NCBI RefSeq assembly: GCF_910591885.1
Contig: NC_063269.1
Location: forward strand, 9,610,001-9,674,000
DNA: 64,000 nt
Direction: 5' to 3'
Source of the DNA: Bombus terrestris
Lineage: Eukaryota > Arthropoda > Insecta > Hymenoptera > Apidae
Positions 1 to 11,719 of this stretch are shown piece by piece. The notes below the pieces were generated by a model. That model searched no databases. It saw nothing but the letters and a program-made list of their open reading frames with translations, and was not told the DNA's origin. Every line of letters starts with the position of its first letter. Within the stretch, counting starts at the first letter, position 1. Both the position numbers and the translations under genes were made by a program.

Positions 1-3000
1 TTTTGTATTATAAAACTCAACAATTTAATGTTATGGAATATCACGCTCTTGGATTGGAAATCAAGCTGGATTGTCAATATTTTGAACATAAGAAGTTACT
101 TATCCACACATAAACATATTTTATATACAATGCATCGTACAATTTTTATGCTGCATATTATAAATTGAATTTTGCCTAACTAGGTCTACTAACTTCTAAT
201 CCATTTTATCATCTAATTTTTAATTAAACCAGTTAATGGAATAACAGAATATCTGAATAACAGAATAAGCCTTCAAGATAGAAGCAAAAAAAAAAAGGTT
301 TAACTTCTAAGAGCGCAATATTTTAACGTTTTGAACTTCCTAGAGTTATGCAAAAAATATTCGTATAACACGGCATATACACACACATACACACATAGTA
401 GCGTAATTATGAAAAGAAAGTACTTAGCAAATTCTAGGTAATGATTCCACCTCTGTAATGATTTCGTAGAACGCAATATCCGTGAGCAGGTAAACATCAA
501 CCAGGCGGATTGGTTGCACGCGTATGCAACAGACCACGCACCCACATACGGCAGTAAGTACATAGTACCTGCGCGTAACGATGGCTCGCAAAATAAGAGA
601 AACGGCGAAACACGATCGGGCAGGAAGATAAGGTTGGCTACTGCGAGATCTCCTTTACTCCGCGGGGTTCCCGGAAAGAGAGGGCCTCGAGATGGACACT
701 CGCCATCTCATCTAGCAGAGATAGGCTGTGGCCCAGCTACCATATCTGATGAAACGCGATGGATGGGACAGCGTGACACTAAAGTACGAAACAAAAGTGT
801 CCTCCGCGGCGTGCTCCGCTCTGCCCCACAGCATCTAAAACCCTATATTTCGACCACCCCCTTCGGCACCCACACCTGGAACCACGCGATGACCGCGTTG
901 GGACCCGACAAAAACTTTTACTATCTTTTCGTCAATTTGTTACCTACTTTCACGTTAGTCACCGAGTCAGCTCCCTCTATAACGTTTGCCTTTTTTATCC
1001 TTACACTGGACACGTATAAAACTCGGAATCTTTCCCTCGTATGAATACATAGCGGTGTCATTTTATGTATTATCATGTTTCGTGTAGTCAGACGTCCATA
1101 CGATTGTTTTTATGCAAATTTATACTTTTACGAGTACAACCGAAGAAATAGAAGTTAGACAGAGACGTTTGTTTTTTATTTATTAAAAGTTATAACGAGT
1201 ATCTTGTATACTTTATATATTTTCGCATAAAATGACCGATTTTTCACATTTCTGTCCTTTACAATCGCTAAAAATTTGTAGATGATCTTGTCAAAATTAA
1301 TGTTTGCCTATGTTCAGGTAGAAATATACTCATATACAAAATTTAATAAAACAATTTAGATTCCTCATTTTATCCCAGTATCCTTTATTGGTCTGGTTAA
1401 TTGGAGTTCTTGGAACAGTAGCCCGCTACTTCTCTCGATATCCATGATTTTTCGTTCGCGTAATAGCAGCTCGTGTTCAAACAAATCGATTCAATCAGTC
1501 GAAATTTCATGAATCATGCATTAAGTAAAGTTCCGTTTAACTACATGTACTTTCACTCAGCTTTATTTCTTTACTAGCAAACGAAAATATTAGAACTTGA
1601 TCTCCTCAATACATAAAACTATTTTACGATATCTCTTGTTCCTTCAGCCATCGCTCGATTTCTATAAATGTTCGACGACGATTGCGTATAGAGATTCGCG
1701 ACAGCACAGAGAAGAGCTATGTAAGGCGAACAAGTTCTATCAACGAATGACATGTTTATATGGTTTCCTCGGTGTCGATCGTCGTGGAACTTGGAGAGCA
1801 AAATCGCTGTAGCGCAGTGGGTCTCTCGACGTGACGCACGATCCCCTTACAGGCGCCAGCCTGCTAGAAGAAGAGGCGGACGAAGAAGACGAAGAAGAAG
1901 AGAAAGAAGGCGTTCCGACGAAACGGAGCGCGGTGTCGGAGCCAGATAAGATCTCCGAAACGGGGATCAGTAATATTTTACAAAGTCATCGAAGTTGCTC
2001 GCTAACTTCGGCATAAATTACAATCGCCGTCTCCTTTTCTCTTTCTTTCGCCCAGTCTTTGGCGTTCATCCCTTTCGCGAGGTTCCCTTCTACGGCTATG
2101 GGAAGATGGGAAATTGTACTCATCGTTCCGCACCATGAGTGTTAAACAAACATTTACCATCGTTTAATAACATAGGACATCAGGCCCACCTCGTTGCAAG
2201 CCAATAGATCTGTTCAAAGAATACGCCAGAATCGAAAAATCGCGGGAATTAATAAACACGTGAATACTGGCTAAATAAATAAAGCTCTTCGGAGATTGAG
2301 CATGTTTATATGAACATAGTCGTGGTAAATTATGTATCCACTCGAGTGTCGAACGAGAAGGTGGTATAAAACGAGTAAATCTACGCATTGTTGATTTAAC
2401 GTGGCTTGAACAATGTCGTGCAAGTTTCGAGTAGTTTCTTCTGATATATTAATTGAAGTTGTTAGATTTATTTTACCATTAGCTGATAATCGTATTTTGT
2501 ATAATGTGTACGAGATAGATTACGACATTGATAAAAAACAAGGAAGTTATTATCAAGTTCCATTGAGAAGGTCCTTCTGTCTTCCTGCTTTTACAGACGA
2601 TGTAGAATGGAGATTTTTTATGAAAATTTCAAAATACTTTCATATTTTTACGAATTCTTTCTCGATAATTCGAAGTGATGGCAATAAATTGAGTTATTTA
2701 ATTCAGTAGATTAATTGCACAACGAAAGAATTACTCGTTTAACAGCTTGCCATGATTTTAAAATACCATTAGTATAATCAAGTATGACCTTATTCTCGCT
2801 TAAAAGGACACCCATTTTAGCAATTAAAAAATGTTAGGTGTCAAAAAATGTTCGGCAATTCAATATCAGGAAAGTTAAAGTTCCTGCCCGTCCTAGATTT
2901 GTAAATGGACAGCACGATGTTTGTATTCGGACAGATTTCGAAAGTTTGGGATAAAAGTTGCGCACAACCATAATTCCTCCACCATGAAATCGTGTGTTTG

Positions 3001-3749
3001 CCCGCGAGATTAGCGTCTACGACAAGGCACAATACCGCCGTTTATTACTTCCGACAGTGAACAAACCGATTACCATCGTCGAAGCCCGTTACTTAACATT
3101 TCGCTGAAAGAAAAAAAGAAAAAAAAAGAAAAAAGAAGAAGAACGAAACGAAAGCCAAAAAGTCCGAGAAACACGAAGTCCGGACCATGACACGAATACA
3201 TTCTTCACTACAAAGTTTGCCAGGGACTTGTTCATAAATCATAACTGAAAAAAATGTTTGCAGTGCTGTGCGACATGCGCTAGCAAAATATCACGTATGG
3301 CAGCGGTGAATGATGGTTTCGGTATGCCTGACAAATTAATTCGATGTCTTCGACGCGTAATTTTGAAGATTTTTAATGTTTCTTCGATTTTTATGTGTTC
3401 GACGATCCCTCGGCTACGAGCAAATCGCATGGTGTAAAAACTTTATGAATTATTACAGCCTGTATTATTAATCAGACAAATCATCGCGCATGTTAAATCG
3501 TATATCTACATGGATTCCTCTGGAAGAAAGGTTCGCATCATAAATATTGACGGAGATTTCATTCTGAAGGTATCCACGTTACGAAGTTATTTACAAGAAA
3601 CATGCTAATTTTATCATAGATCATCCGTCAAGCGAGCTTCTTTAATTTATATATATCGAAGAATGGAGTTTTTCAAATCAAATTATATTAAAGCAGTAGA
3701 ACAAACTACTAAAAGCAACGTTAGTTTAGCAACAGAGTATTGGAAAGTA
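1..3749. other. Gene-poor left end with a GC-rich island
   Basis: No exon could be supported here on either strand. About 500-900 is clearly GC-richer than its surroundings and stays open on the plus strand for 176 codons, but the translation resembles no family I know and its tail becomes low-complexity hydrophobic. A purine (GAA/GAC-rich) stretch lies near 1865-1915. The rest is AT-rich. The island could be a promoter or untranslated exon of a neighbouring gene; that is inference only. Confidence 0.4.
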
Positions 3750-3962
3750 TTAGGTTACGCAAAAAGTTTCTTTCGTTTCATAAGGTGATAATAGATGAAC
3801 AACAATTTCTGTTTTATATTATTTTATTGAATTAGGTATGATCCATTTCGTTCTATTTCTATTATTATGTTCGTGCATAATTCAATAAACTAATATAAAA
3901 GAAAAAACATTGTGCGTCTATTATTTTCTTATAAAACGAAAGTAACTTTTCGGACAACCTAA
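3750..3962. mobile_element. Mariner-type MITE, copy 1 (213 bp)
   Basis: The element begins TTAGGTTACGCAAAAAGTTT and ends with AACTTTTCGGACAACCTAA, imperfect terminal inverted repeats of the mariner style. It is flanked on both sides by TA (3748-3749 and 3963-3964), the target duplication of the Tc1/mariner superfamily. No transposase reading frame is present, so it is non-autonomous. A second copy of exactly the same length lies in inverted orientation at 61001-61213, which supports the boundaries. Confidence 0.8.
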
Positions 3963-4426
3963 TAATTCTCGAAAGAAGGAAGGAAAAAGGAAGATTCGTG
4001 ACTGATGTTACCCGTACTATATTCATTCCCGTTTCTATGAATTATTTCAACCGATACAATTGATAATTATTATCTGAAATAATCTAATTAATTTATGAAT
4101 TATTGCAGGAGAAAAAATACGTCCAACACAGATTTATTTAAATAGATAAAATAGATAAATCATATTTTCTTGTAATACACAAGGTTTGTGACAAAATACA
4201 CGAAATCACGATTTCTCGAGACAAAGCAAAGTGACTTTTACCTCCGTGAAAACAACGAGGGTGGTTAGCCTGAATGTAACCGAGAAGTTAACACGATAGC
4301 GATCTGAATTTTGAAGATTTCCAAGGGTTGAAATACAGATATCACCCACGAAGACAACCTATCCATTTTCGAGTGGATTCCAACCTGAACTTAAGTCAGA
4401 AATTAATATTCTTCTTCAACATGCAG

Positions 4427-4495
4427 AATTTGCCTACTGCGGTTGAACGGTCTCAGGGGAAAATCTCAGGTATTCTGGCTGAACTGCATGGAATG
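4427..4495 (+). other. Possible orphan micro-exon (23 codons)
   Basis: A 69-bp segment follows a pyrimidine-rich tract ending in CAG and is followed by GTAAGA, a good donor. It is exactly 23 codons and open in the frame starting at its first base (begins NLPTAVERS, ends AELHGM). It is GC-richer than its flanks. I do not recognise the peptide and found no partner exons, so it may be a chance arrangement or a fragment of an old transposon. Confidence 0.2.
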
Positions 4496-6035
4496 GTAAG
4501 AATGAAGGAATACTATACGATCCGATATGTATGTCTGTGTGTGCGTGCGCCTATCTGCCTTCTGATTTCCAACATTTATATCATTCCTTTTGTGCTAAAG
4601 AATGAGAAAATTTATCTCCATCTATACATATTTTACTTTATTGTTAATCTATCCATCATACAATACAATTCATTATATATATATATTCATTCCACTTTCA
4701 ATAGTATTAATTCAATTAACATTAAATTGATTTTAAATGTACGATTGTTGTTAATTTTAATAACGAGCGTCCTACCTTATATTTATTTTTCACTGTAATA
4801 TTAAATGGCAACGTGCTGAATGAAAGATTCGCGTATACATAGCAAGTATCTACACCCACTTTATGAAATGCAAACGAAAACAGAACTTTCGAAGCGATAA
4901 ACATCGGCACGAGCGATGAAAACATTTCAATATTCTTCGCTGCTGACATACTGCAAGTAACACGTGTATAACCATGTCTATCATTTCATCTTTTAGTCAT
5001 TTATCTTTCGTGCTGCATCTTTTCCCACGATAAATAAGCCTTATGAAACTCGTAATATACAAGACGAGCAGAGTTAAGTGGATAAATGTGAAATATTAAA
5101 TTTATCGCAAATTCGATCAAACAGTGGTTTGATTATGTAATTCTAATAAATTAGCACGACTACTCGTACTCGTACAACGAGTAAAATATTAGTAAATGTG
5201 TTCCCACTGTTAATGGAAGGAATCACAACCCTCGTTCGAGTTAATCGAACTACCTGATTGTAACGAATATATAAGAATAATTCACAGGAAAGTTGCATGT
5301 ATAATAATATTAATTATTAGTACCTCTATTACCGTTCTCTTCTTCCACCCCACGTTTGAAACGTAATAGAAATAATAATAAATATAATATGCAAAGAATG
5401 AAAGAAAAGAAAGTTTATACGACAAACTCAACCTCAACAAGTAACTATCATAAACGCTAACTGGAACTATTGACGGAAAATTAAATAAGCAATAATATCA
5501 ACAAGCGATTGATTAGATTAGATGATAGAAGATTACAGGAAAGACGAAGGAGATGCAGTACATTAAATGCATGAATTATAGCATCGATCGTGTAAAAGAA
5601 CAGTAGTGTCAAACAATGACAAGTACGTACATACAACGTAAAACTTAAAAGCCAAGGCCGCGTTAGCCTAAAGCTAAGCCATCGCGAAGCGAGCTTCCAG
5701 GGCGATTCTCGACAAGCATCCTCCATCCACCGATTCCTTGGCAAATTACACGCGTACGAAATTCAATCCAAAATTAAAATCGACTTTAAAGCGCATCTTT
5801 TACAATGTATATGGTGACTAGGGGTTATCGGCTTAAATTCATCGAGGACGGTGTCCGGAGTGAAAAAAATGAAAAGAAAAGAAAAGAAAGTAAAGGGGGA
5901 GAGAAAGGTAGAAAGCGTACAGCGTGTCGGCGAAGACGGTATCACGTTTCGTGTGAGCCGATATTTGTTACACGTTCTTATAGAAGATGAAGAAGCGGTC
6001 CGTCGTGCGGTCTGAAGACGCAGAGGTGAGCGAGA

Positions 6036-6200
6036 ATGGGTGCTGGCACGAGTACCAGAGCACGAGCACGAGCACGGGCACGAACACGAAAACAGGAGAA
6101 GAGAAGAGAAGAGAAGAGAAGAGAGGAGAAGAGAGGAGAGGAGAGGAGAGAAGAGAAGGAAAAGAAAGAAGAAGAAAAGAGAGAAAGAGAGAGCAAAAGC
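6036..6200. repeat. GAGCAC hexamer and GAGAA purine microsatellite
   Basis: Approximate copies of GAGCAC run from about 6050 to 6085 and grade into a long purine tract of GAGAA and GAGGA units to about 6190. All apparent open frames over this block are repeats in translation and are not proposed as genes. Confidence 0.85.
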
Positions 6201-7475
6201 ACACGCGGCCACGAGCTCACACGGGTATTTCAGGGCCCTATTAACGAGTGGCCCCCCGCGGCCGGCGCAACGGGCCCAATCAACCCAACTCCAATTCTTG
6301 GCCCTCGCTTCGACTTGTTTTATGTAATGCCCGCGACGCCAGAATCAATTAGTCGGGGCACCCTCCTATTTTGCGTATGCATGCACGCCTATATGCATAG
6401 CGGTCAATCCCGGCCAAAAAGGTTCCGAACTTATTTGCAACTGTCCGCTGTTGGTCCAGGGGACGTCGGTAGACGAGAAAAACCGGTTCGCTTGGAGTTA
6501 GACGGAAATTAAATGACTGGAAACAAACGGGAATAGCGGTGCCCTCCTGACTCGTCTCCAGCCGTGCGTATCCGATTGCTAACGCCGATTTTCACATGGA
6601 AATCTATTCACCGTTGATACCACTTTTCATTACATCTGTAAAACACTCAAGTCCACAATGAACGTCTCTATACAGTCATTCTCAATTCCAAAGGCAGGTA
6701 GTTCTTATGTTTAGGTGAAATACCTTCAAAATTGTTTCATTCGATACTTTTGTTTGTATATGAACCCTCAACTATCGAGTGGTGCGTAACCATAATAGTT
6801 TGATCGATTAATTTTAGAGTATCCTAATCTGTATTTTGATAGTATGTATTACACAAGATATAAAATAAAAATTAAGACGAAGTATTCTAAATCAAAGTGG
6901 CTTAAGTGGTAACTTAACCCAGACATTCTTTACATTATCTATTATTCATCAGTACCAATTGAAGATATTATTTAATATATCAAACAATTTTTATTTCCTA
7001 GTATCTCTTGAAATTGTCCATAATCAAATTACAGATCTTTCGATATAAAGATACAATCTAAAAACCGTTACGTTAATAAAAGTAAGCAGAAAAACGAAGA
7101 AAAGATGTCACTGAATCACGTACGTATACGTATCCTGAAAATCAACAAACTTCAGTGAATGCCGCTAGATCACAGCACGACTGCGATACATACATCACAC
7201 AGCGGCAACCAGCATGGGAGCGACGATCGCACTTTGTTCAGCTACTAGGCAAACAATCGAGCTGGGCTATTCACGATCCAAAAAGCACTGCCGCGCGTAT
7301 CGAACGAAGTGTGTGCATACATCAAGCTTGTTTATATCTACGCTGGAGTCAGAACATGCAACAATACAGCAATTTGGCTTGGACCGATACCAGATCTCAC
7401 GGAGGTGCCTTTCCCACCTTACCGTTACTAACACGGTCCATCGACAAACAAGCCTCCCTCGTTCCCAATGCCACA

Positions 7476-8053
7476 CCAGTGGTATAGAACCAATTTTTAT
7501 CCAACGAACACACACATTTTTTTCACACCTAGTATATATATTTTAAATCAACTCCTAGTTTCATTTTCTATTTTTATATAAAATGAATAGTTAATATTTA
7601 ATAAGTGCAACATCTAGGTTTCATTTTTCTAATTATATATTCGTACACAGTGCTATCAATAGCAATTTCTTTCAATTCAACAACAACATTTAACCGCACA
7701 ATAGAAGTATTTAACAAAGAATTATTTACATATTTTCAAGCTACAATAAATGCTTCATATTTTCATAGAATATACAACACGATAATTAAATCATCCTCTT
7801 ATACAAAGCAACAGATATATGTTATCTATATCTCTAAATATTGTCTGCATCTATGTTATATATGTCTAATATACTATACTGAATGTGAGTAGCTGTATTT
7901 GTAAAAAAATAAATTTGCATAAATATTAGCAGTCTAATTATCATTTATTAAATCATTATGAAAGGGACTCAAATATTAATTTATCACATATCTCATTATT
8001 TGTACCGTATCGATCAATGTTACTGTAAATAAAAATGGTTTCTATACCACTGG
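7476..8053. mobile_element. Putative non-autonomous TIR element (578 bp)
   Basis: The left end reads CCAGTGGTATAGAACCA and the right end, read in reverse complement, CCAGTGGTATAGAAACCA, giving near-perfect inverted termini that continue as TTTTTAT. The interior is very AT-rich while both flanks (7155-7475 and 8054-8230) are GC-rich, as if one GC-rich block had been split. No transposase frame is visible, and no convincing target-site duplication was found, so the superfamily is undetermined. Confidence 0.45.
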
Positions 8054-8914
8054 CATGCATCGATTTCACGGTGGCCCGTGCCACGTATCTCGGAACGTGT
8101 ACACGCATACCTAAGTCGTACGAGACGCACCAACGCGTATGGATACCGGCACTGTATCCTCTATTTCTGGAATTCGATGCGATCTTATCTCAGCTTCGAA
8201 GCCGCCACGACCCCCGCGAAGAGGATGTTTGATTTACTATGAAAGGTAAGAGAAAAAGAAACACAGTAAAGCGACTTCGACGGCATCGACCATGCGTTTA
8301 ACAGCAACGGTTCTAAAAACACGATTTGCAAATAAAATCATTTTTCTAACTTTCTTTTAAAGAAACTTTAAGCTTCAAATTTCGAAATATTTAACAAGAC
8401 AAAATTTCTCAATTAATACATATCTTATTCTACTTTGATTCTGCTTATTCTGATGGTAATTGTATATTTTAATTATTAATATTTCACTAATGCAAGAAAT
8501 ATTTCAATTGCAAGATAACTTAATTATTCCATTCAATCACAAATTTTTATTTATCTTTTAATTTTGTGTATTTTACAGTTTGTATTCTATATTGCATAAA
8601 AAAATTATAGGTTGTTAGAAAGACAAACTATATCTGAATTACTATAAATAAAGATATTGAGTAAAACCCTTTAAAAAACATTTGAATCAAATTTCAAACA
8701 TACTTAAACGGTAAATTTTTAATTACATTTGCAATTGCAATTATAAAAATCATATAACTATATTACATATTTTCCACTTATAATTAGTAAACTTATTGAC
8801 GAGAACATTGCAGTTTGTAAATTTATTAGAAACGAAAAGTTAAGTATGTGCGAAAAAGGTACGAAACGCATATTTAATTACAAATTTCAATTGTTTATTA
8901 ACAAGAACACTCAC
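8054..8914. other. GC-rich flank then AT-rich DNA, no exon seen
   Basis: About 8054-8230 is GC-rich with a 65-codon plus-strand frame of no recognised family; the remainder is AT-rich. I looked on the minus strand for the cysteine-phosphatase signature expected downstream of the PIR1-like exons and did not find it. Confidence 0.4.
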
Positions 8915-8990
8915 CTCTTTTAATGGAACTTTAAAGGGAAGAATTTTTGTACCACTGATCACTGTGCCATAGGGTTTATATTCCAACCAC
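8915..8990 (-). CDS. PIR1-like gene, coding exon 2
   Basis: The acceptor CTATCTTAG precedes the exon; its first base completes Arg from exon 1, followed by WLEYKPYG and ending VPLKE before the donor GTGAGT. The pattern W-x-x-Y-x-P-x-G ... GTK ... FKVPL is what suggests DUSP11/PIR1. Confidence 0.65.
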
Positions 8991-9721
8991 CTAAGATAGA
9001 AAATAATAATAATGAATAAAGATACAACACACTTAAATTATGTAAAATATGAACACACATACATTTATTTATTCGTCTATTTAATATACATTCATTATAC
9101 ATATAAGTACACATATCACTGAACAACTATAAGCATAAACAGATGATATTAAACAAAAAGAAATAGCGCCGCGTAAGCACTTATTCGGATTCATTCTTGA
9201 TAATTTTAGATAACAGAAGTTGAAATTATTTAACACTTAACAATAATGGCATTTGAAAAATTTTATTTAATATATACAATCGGAATAATGTATTTTAGTT
9301 TATATATTAATATCTATATATATATATAATATATATTAATATTAGAAAAAAGTACCGTCTATGAAATTACCTTACAATAAAGAAAAATGTGTTTCTCGAC
9401 CGATAAGTTAACTACCATACAAACCGCATCGAGTAAATGTATTTAGAAATAAAAATTTAGTATTAATTGCGACTACGGAGTAGATAAACCTGAACACATT
9501 TGATAATCTTTTAATTCACAATTAGATTTCTACCGTTAATATCACTTAGAAAAGAAATATTAAAAACAATACAAGGAAAGTTAGAATAACATAACCTCTA
9601 TGCAATGTGACCTCCGATTTAAATCATTGAATAAATAGTTTTAAATGCCTCATTAAACTCAATGGAATTATAAAAAATAAAAAATAAATAATACTTGCCT
9701 CTCGGGTATAGATTTCATCAT
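8915..9721 (-). CDS. PIR1/DUSP11-like RNA phosphatase, 5' exons only
   Basis: Two coding exons (9721-9699 and 8990-8915) join to a 33-residue N terminus beginning MMKSIPERW and containing GTKILPF and KVPL. This matches the segment just before the catalytic domain of DUSP11/PIR1 (RNA/RNP complex-1-interacting phosphatase: IPERW ... GTRF ... FKVPL), a family that removes 5' phosphates from RNA; the capping-enzyme triphosphatase is a more distant alternative. The intron between them has a GC donor in the consensus AG|GCAAGT and a normal AG acceptor; frame is preserved (23 + 76 nt). Exon 2 ends phase 0 at GAG|GTGAGT. The catalytic HCxxxxxR segment was not found in the 8.9 kb downstream, so the gene is incomplete here. 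The gene lies about 0.5 kb downstream of DPCD on the same strand. Confidence 0.6.
8991..9698 (-). other. GC-AG intron of the PIR1-like gene
   Basis: AT-rich intron of 708 bp with donor GC at 9698-9697 and acceptor AG at 8992-8991. It includes an AT dinucleotide-rich stretch near 9310-9350. No other feature is seen. Confidence 0.55.
9699..9721 (-). CDS. PIR1-like gene, coding exon 1
   Basis: Starts at the first of two adjacent ATG codons (9721) and carries seven codons plus two bases, encoding MMKSIPE and the first two bases of Arg. It ends AG|GCAAGT, a non-canonical GC donor with otherwise perfect consensus. The second ATG could equally be the start. Confidence 0.6.
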
Positions 9722-10214
9722 ATTCTTTGCTTATTTAGATATTATATTGCGGAATTATAAGCATAACACCGAAACGCAATACCACCAACACAGTTTATAC
9801 GGCACACATACATAGTAGCCAGATACAGTCGATAGTACTCGCGACGTAGAACGAATAAATGATCGATCTATCGATTTCTCGATTTTCGCGCGCGCAATGT
9901 CGCTACGTTGAAAAATTAATTTCATACAAAAAATATTTATAAAGATTATTTTTCTTAACCAAATTAAAAAGAATAAAATACTTACCGTTTGATTACTATA
10001 TGCATAAAAATTATATAGATTAATATTTTTAAATAAATTTTTCAATAAATTTTTGTTTCAATCAAATTTCCAATTATATATAATAATGCGTTCAATTTAT
10101 ATGATATTAATGATAAATATTATAATGTGAAATTTAATTTCTTTAACTTCATTTTTTAAATATGACCGTGGACAAGCAAAATAGAAAAATATTTTTAGAA
10201 AAAAAAAAATTTTA
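9722..10214. other. Spacer between DPCD and the PIR1-like gene
   Basis: This 0.5-kb interval separates the DPCD stop codon from the PIR1-like start, both on the minus strand. It contains a moderately GC-rich segment at about 9775-9905 that could hold the PIR1-like promoter or 5' untranslated sequence. A 96-codon minus-strand open frame here resembles nothing known. Confidence 0.4.
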
Positions 10215-10216
10215 TT
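10211..10216 (-). terminator. Poly(A) signal overlapping the DPCD stop
   Basis: On the minus strand AATAAA begins with the last two bases of the TAA stop codon. If used, the 3' untranslated region would be only a few tens of bases. A T-rich run follows on the transcript strand. Confidence 0.5.
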
Positions 10217-10319
10217 AGCTTGTTGGACACTGTACATCACCATCTTTTCTTGCTTTTAGTTGTAATATTTCATCTAATACCTTTTTTTCCAACTCCAGAA
10301 GTGCAGGTGGTTTTTTATA
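10215..10319 (-). CDS. dpcd: DPCD exon 4 (C terminus)
   Basis: Follows a TTTTTTTTGTAG acceptor; encodes YKKPPALLELEKK and a short charged helix, ending CPTS and TAA. This corresponds to the family's YQKP start of the C-terminal helix. Confidence 0.9.
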   Translation of the reverse strand, partial: YKKPPALLELEKKVLDEILQLKARKDGDVQCPTS

Positions 10320-11719
10320 CTACAAAAAAAAGATAAACATAACAGTTATGTATAGGTTGCAGACTTTTATGCATTTATAAAAAATTTAAAGATACAAAAA
10401 TACATAGAATAATAAACAGAACTATATAAAATATACAAAATACTCAATATTTAATAAATGAAACTACTATGAAATGATATCACTATCTAGATCCTGTCCA
10501 TCGACCTATATTCACAAAAATATAATATTGCATAAAAGTCTGCAGTCTCATTATGTAAATGTATTAAAAATACAGATACTTCTCATACCGTAATAATTAG
10601 CGTACTGTATTGATGCGTGAAGGATATTCTGTCTTGTGCTACTTTTAATCCAGCACGTTCTAAATCTGGAACTATTATCTTTTTAAAATATTTTTTATTG
10701 GTTGTACGAACAGTTATTGTGTTATCATCTTCTGCTGTTACACTATATACATTCTGTGGATATGGCAAATTCCTTATGCGCCATTCAAGTGCAGTCTTTG
10801 TAATTCTTCTTGTAATAAATGGCTATTATAAAGATATATATAATAGTGATTATTATTCATTATATTTTGGAAAATTCAAACATGTATTTAGATTAAATAG
10901 GTGATCATATATTAGATACATGATATAATCTAATACTGTGCAAAATAAACTTTACATACAGCACTTGTACTTTCCTGAATCCCATATACTTCAATATCAT
11001 TTTGCCTAGGTTCAGGGTCTCCAATTTCTATTTTCCAACCTATATCTTGTCCCAGTTTACCTTTTTCTTTCCATGCTCTCCGCACTACAACATTTGTTTC
11101 TAAATGGTATTCTTCTACCATTTCCCTACCATCTTCCATTAAAAAATGTACTTTTCTTTTTCCTATATATAAAAATATGTAAAAACATTACATTTGATAT
11201 AATTTTAAGAAGGTATAATATTGCTTTATGTAACCATATGTAATTATATACATCAAATATGTTAAAATAACATTTAAATAGCTGACAAAAGAAATAAAAA
11301 TGTCAATAAAATCATATATTAGACACATTCATATCTGTAATTTTGTAAAGCATATTTACATTTTACATTACATGTACATGAATTTTACATATAATACATA
11401 ATTCAATTATAGAGAAAAATTTGAGATTAATCCATAAAATTATCAATAACAAACGTATAATATAAAATTTCAAGTAACAGTATTTATTGATTAAACATTT
11501 TGAAGGTTAAGCTGTACATTCAAACTATAGATTTAAACTGTACATTTAAAAATCTTTACATTTACGCAATCTTTGAATAATTCTTACACAAAAAAGTTCA
11601 ACACATAACGAAAGCTTTAAATATATGACATTAGTATATTTTTAAATTATCTTACCATCTTGGATAATTGCAGTTTTCGTAGCATTTTGAATAAGACTCA
11701 ACCACTCCTCAGGCGCCAT
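10215..11719 (-). CDS. dpcd: DPCD protein (complete, four exons)
   Basis: Four exons (11719-11656, 11162-10960, 10822-10589, 10319-10215) join in frame to 606 nt, coding 201 aa plus stop; the human protein is about 203 aa. Characteristic segments are W-L near the N terminus, DG-KRKVHF, GDPEP, the WRIRNLPYP block followed by NVYSV, VRTTNKKYFKK, and YKKPP at the start of the last exon. DPCD (deleted in primary ciliary dyskinesia) is associated with motile cilia and chaperone/R2TP-type assembly; its biochemical activity is unsettled. The start ATG at 11719 is chosen because it matches the family N terminus; the frame stays open upstream to a possible acceptor (TTACAG) near 11757, so an upstream untranslated exon is likely. 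It runs toward the PIR1-like gene on the same strand and lies just downstream of cnc. Confidence 0.93.
10589..10822 (-). CDS. dpcd: DPCD exon 3
   Basis: Starts after AATAG with PFITRR, includes the family's most conserved block WRIRNLPYP and TTNKKYFKK, and ends LIIT before GTATGA. Exactly 78 codons, phase 0 at both ends. Confidence 0.93.
10960..11162 (-). CDS. dpcd: DPCD exon 2
   Basis: Enters after TATATAG completing Gly, then KRKVHF and the acidic segment leading to GDPEP. It ends QESTSA before the donor GTATGT. Phase 1 entry and phase 0 exit agree with the neighbours. Confidence 0.92.
11163..11655 (-). other. DPCD intron 1
   Basis: AT-rich 493-bp intron with a GTAAGA donor and a TATAG acceptor. 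Nothing else is recognised in it. Confidence 0.8.
11656..11719 (-). CDS. dpcd: DPCD exon 1 (coding)
   Basis: Encodes 21 residues beginning MAPEEWLSLIQ, plus the first base of Gly, ending at the donor G|GTAAGA. It matches the DPCD N terminus up to the QDG turn. Confidence 0.88.

Larger units (their letters stand above)
3965..7475. other. Intergenic or intronic DNA, no confident gene
   Basis: Mostly AT-rich sequence without supported exons. It holds one possible 69-bp exon (4427-4495), a hexamer and purine repeat block (about 6036-6200), and GC-richer stretches at about 6230-6570 and 7155-7475. Open frames in the purine block read as repetitive Arg/Glu/Lys on one strand and Leu/Ser/Phe on the other, as expected of simple sequence rather than protein. 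Confidence 0.4.

Noticed and set aside
514..1044. 176-codon plus-strand open frame
   Set aside because: Lies in a GC-rich island where stops are rare, no family resemblance, and the tail turns into low-complexity hydrophobic sequence; not called a gene.
2413..2709. 98-codon plus-strand frame
   Set aside because: AT-rich, ATG-started but without family resemblance or neighbouring exons; expected by chance at this scale.
5763..6512. Several overlapping open frames on both strands
   Set aside because: All are translations of purine/pyrimidine simple repeats (Arg/Glu/Lys or Ser/Leu/Phe), not proteins.
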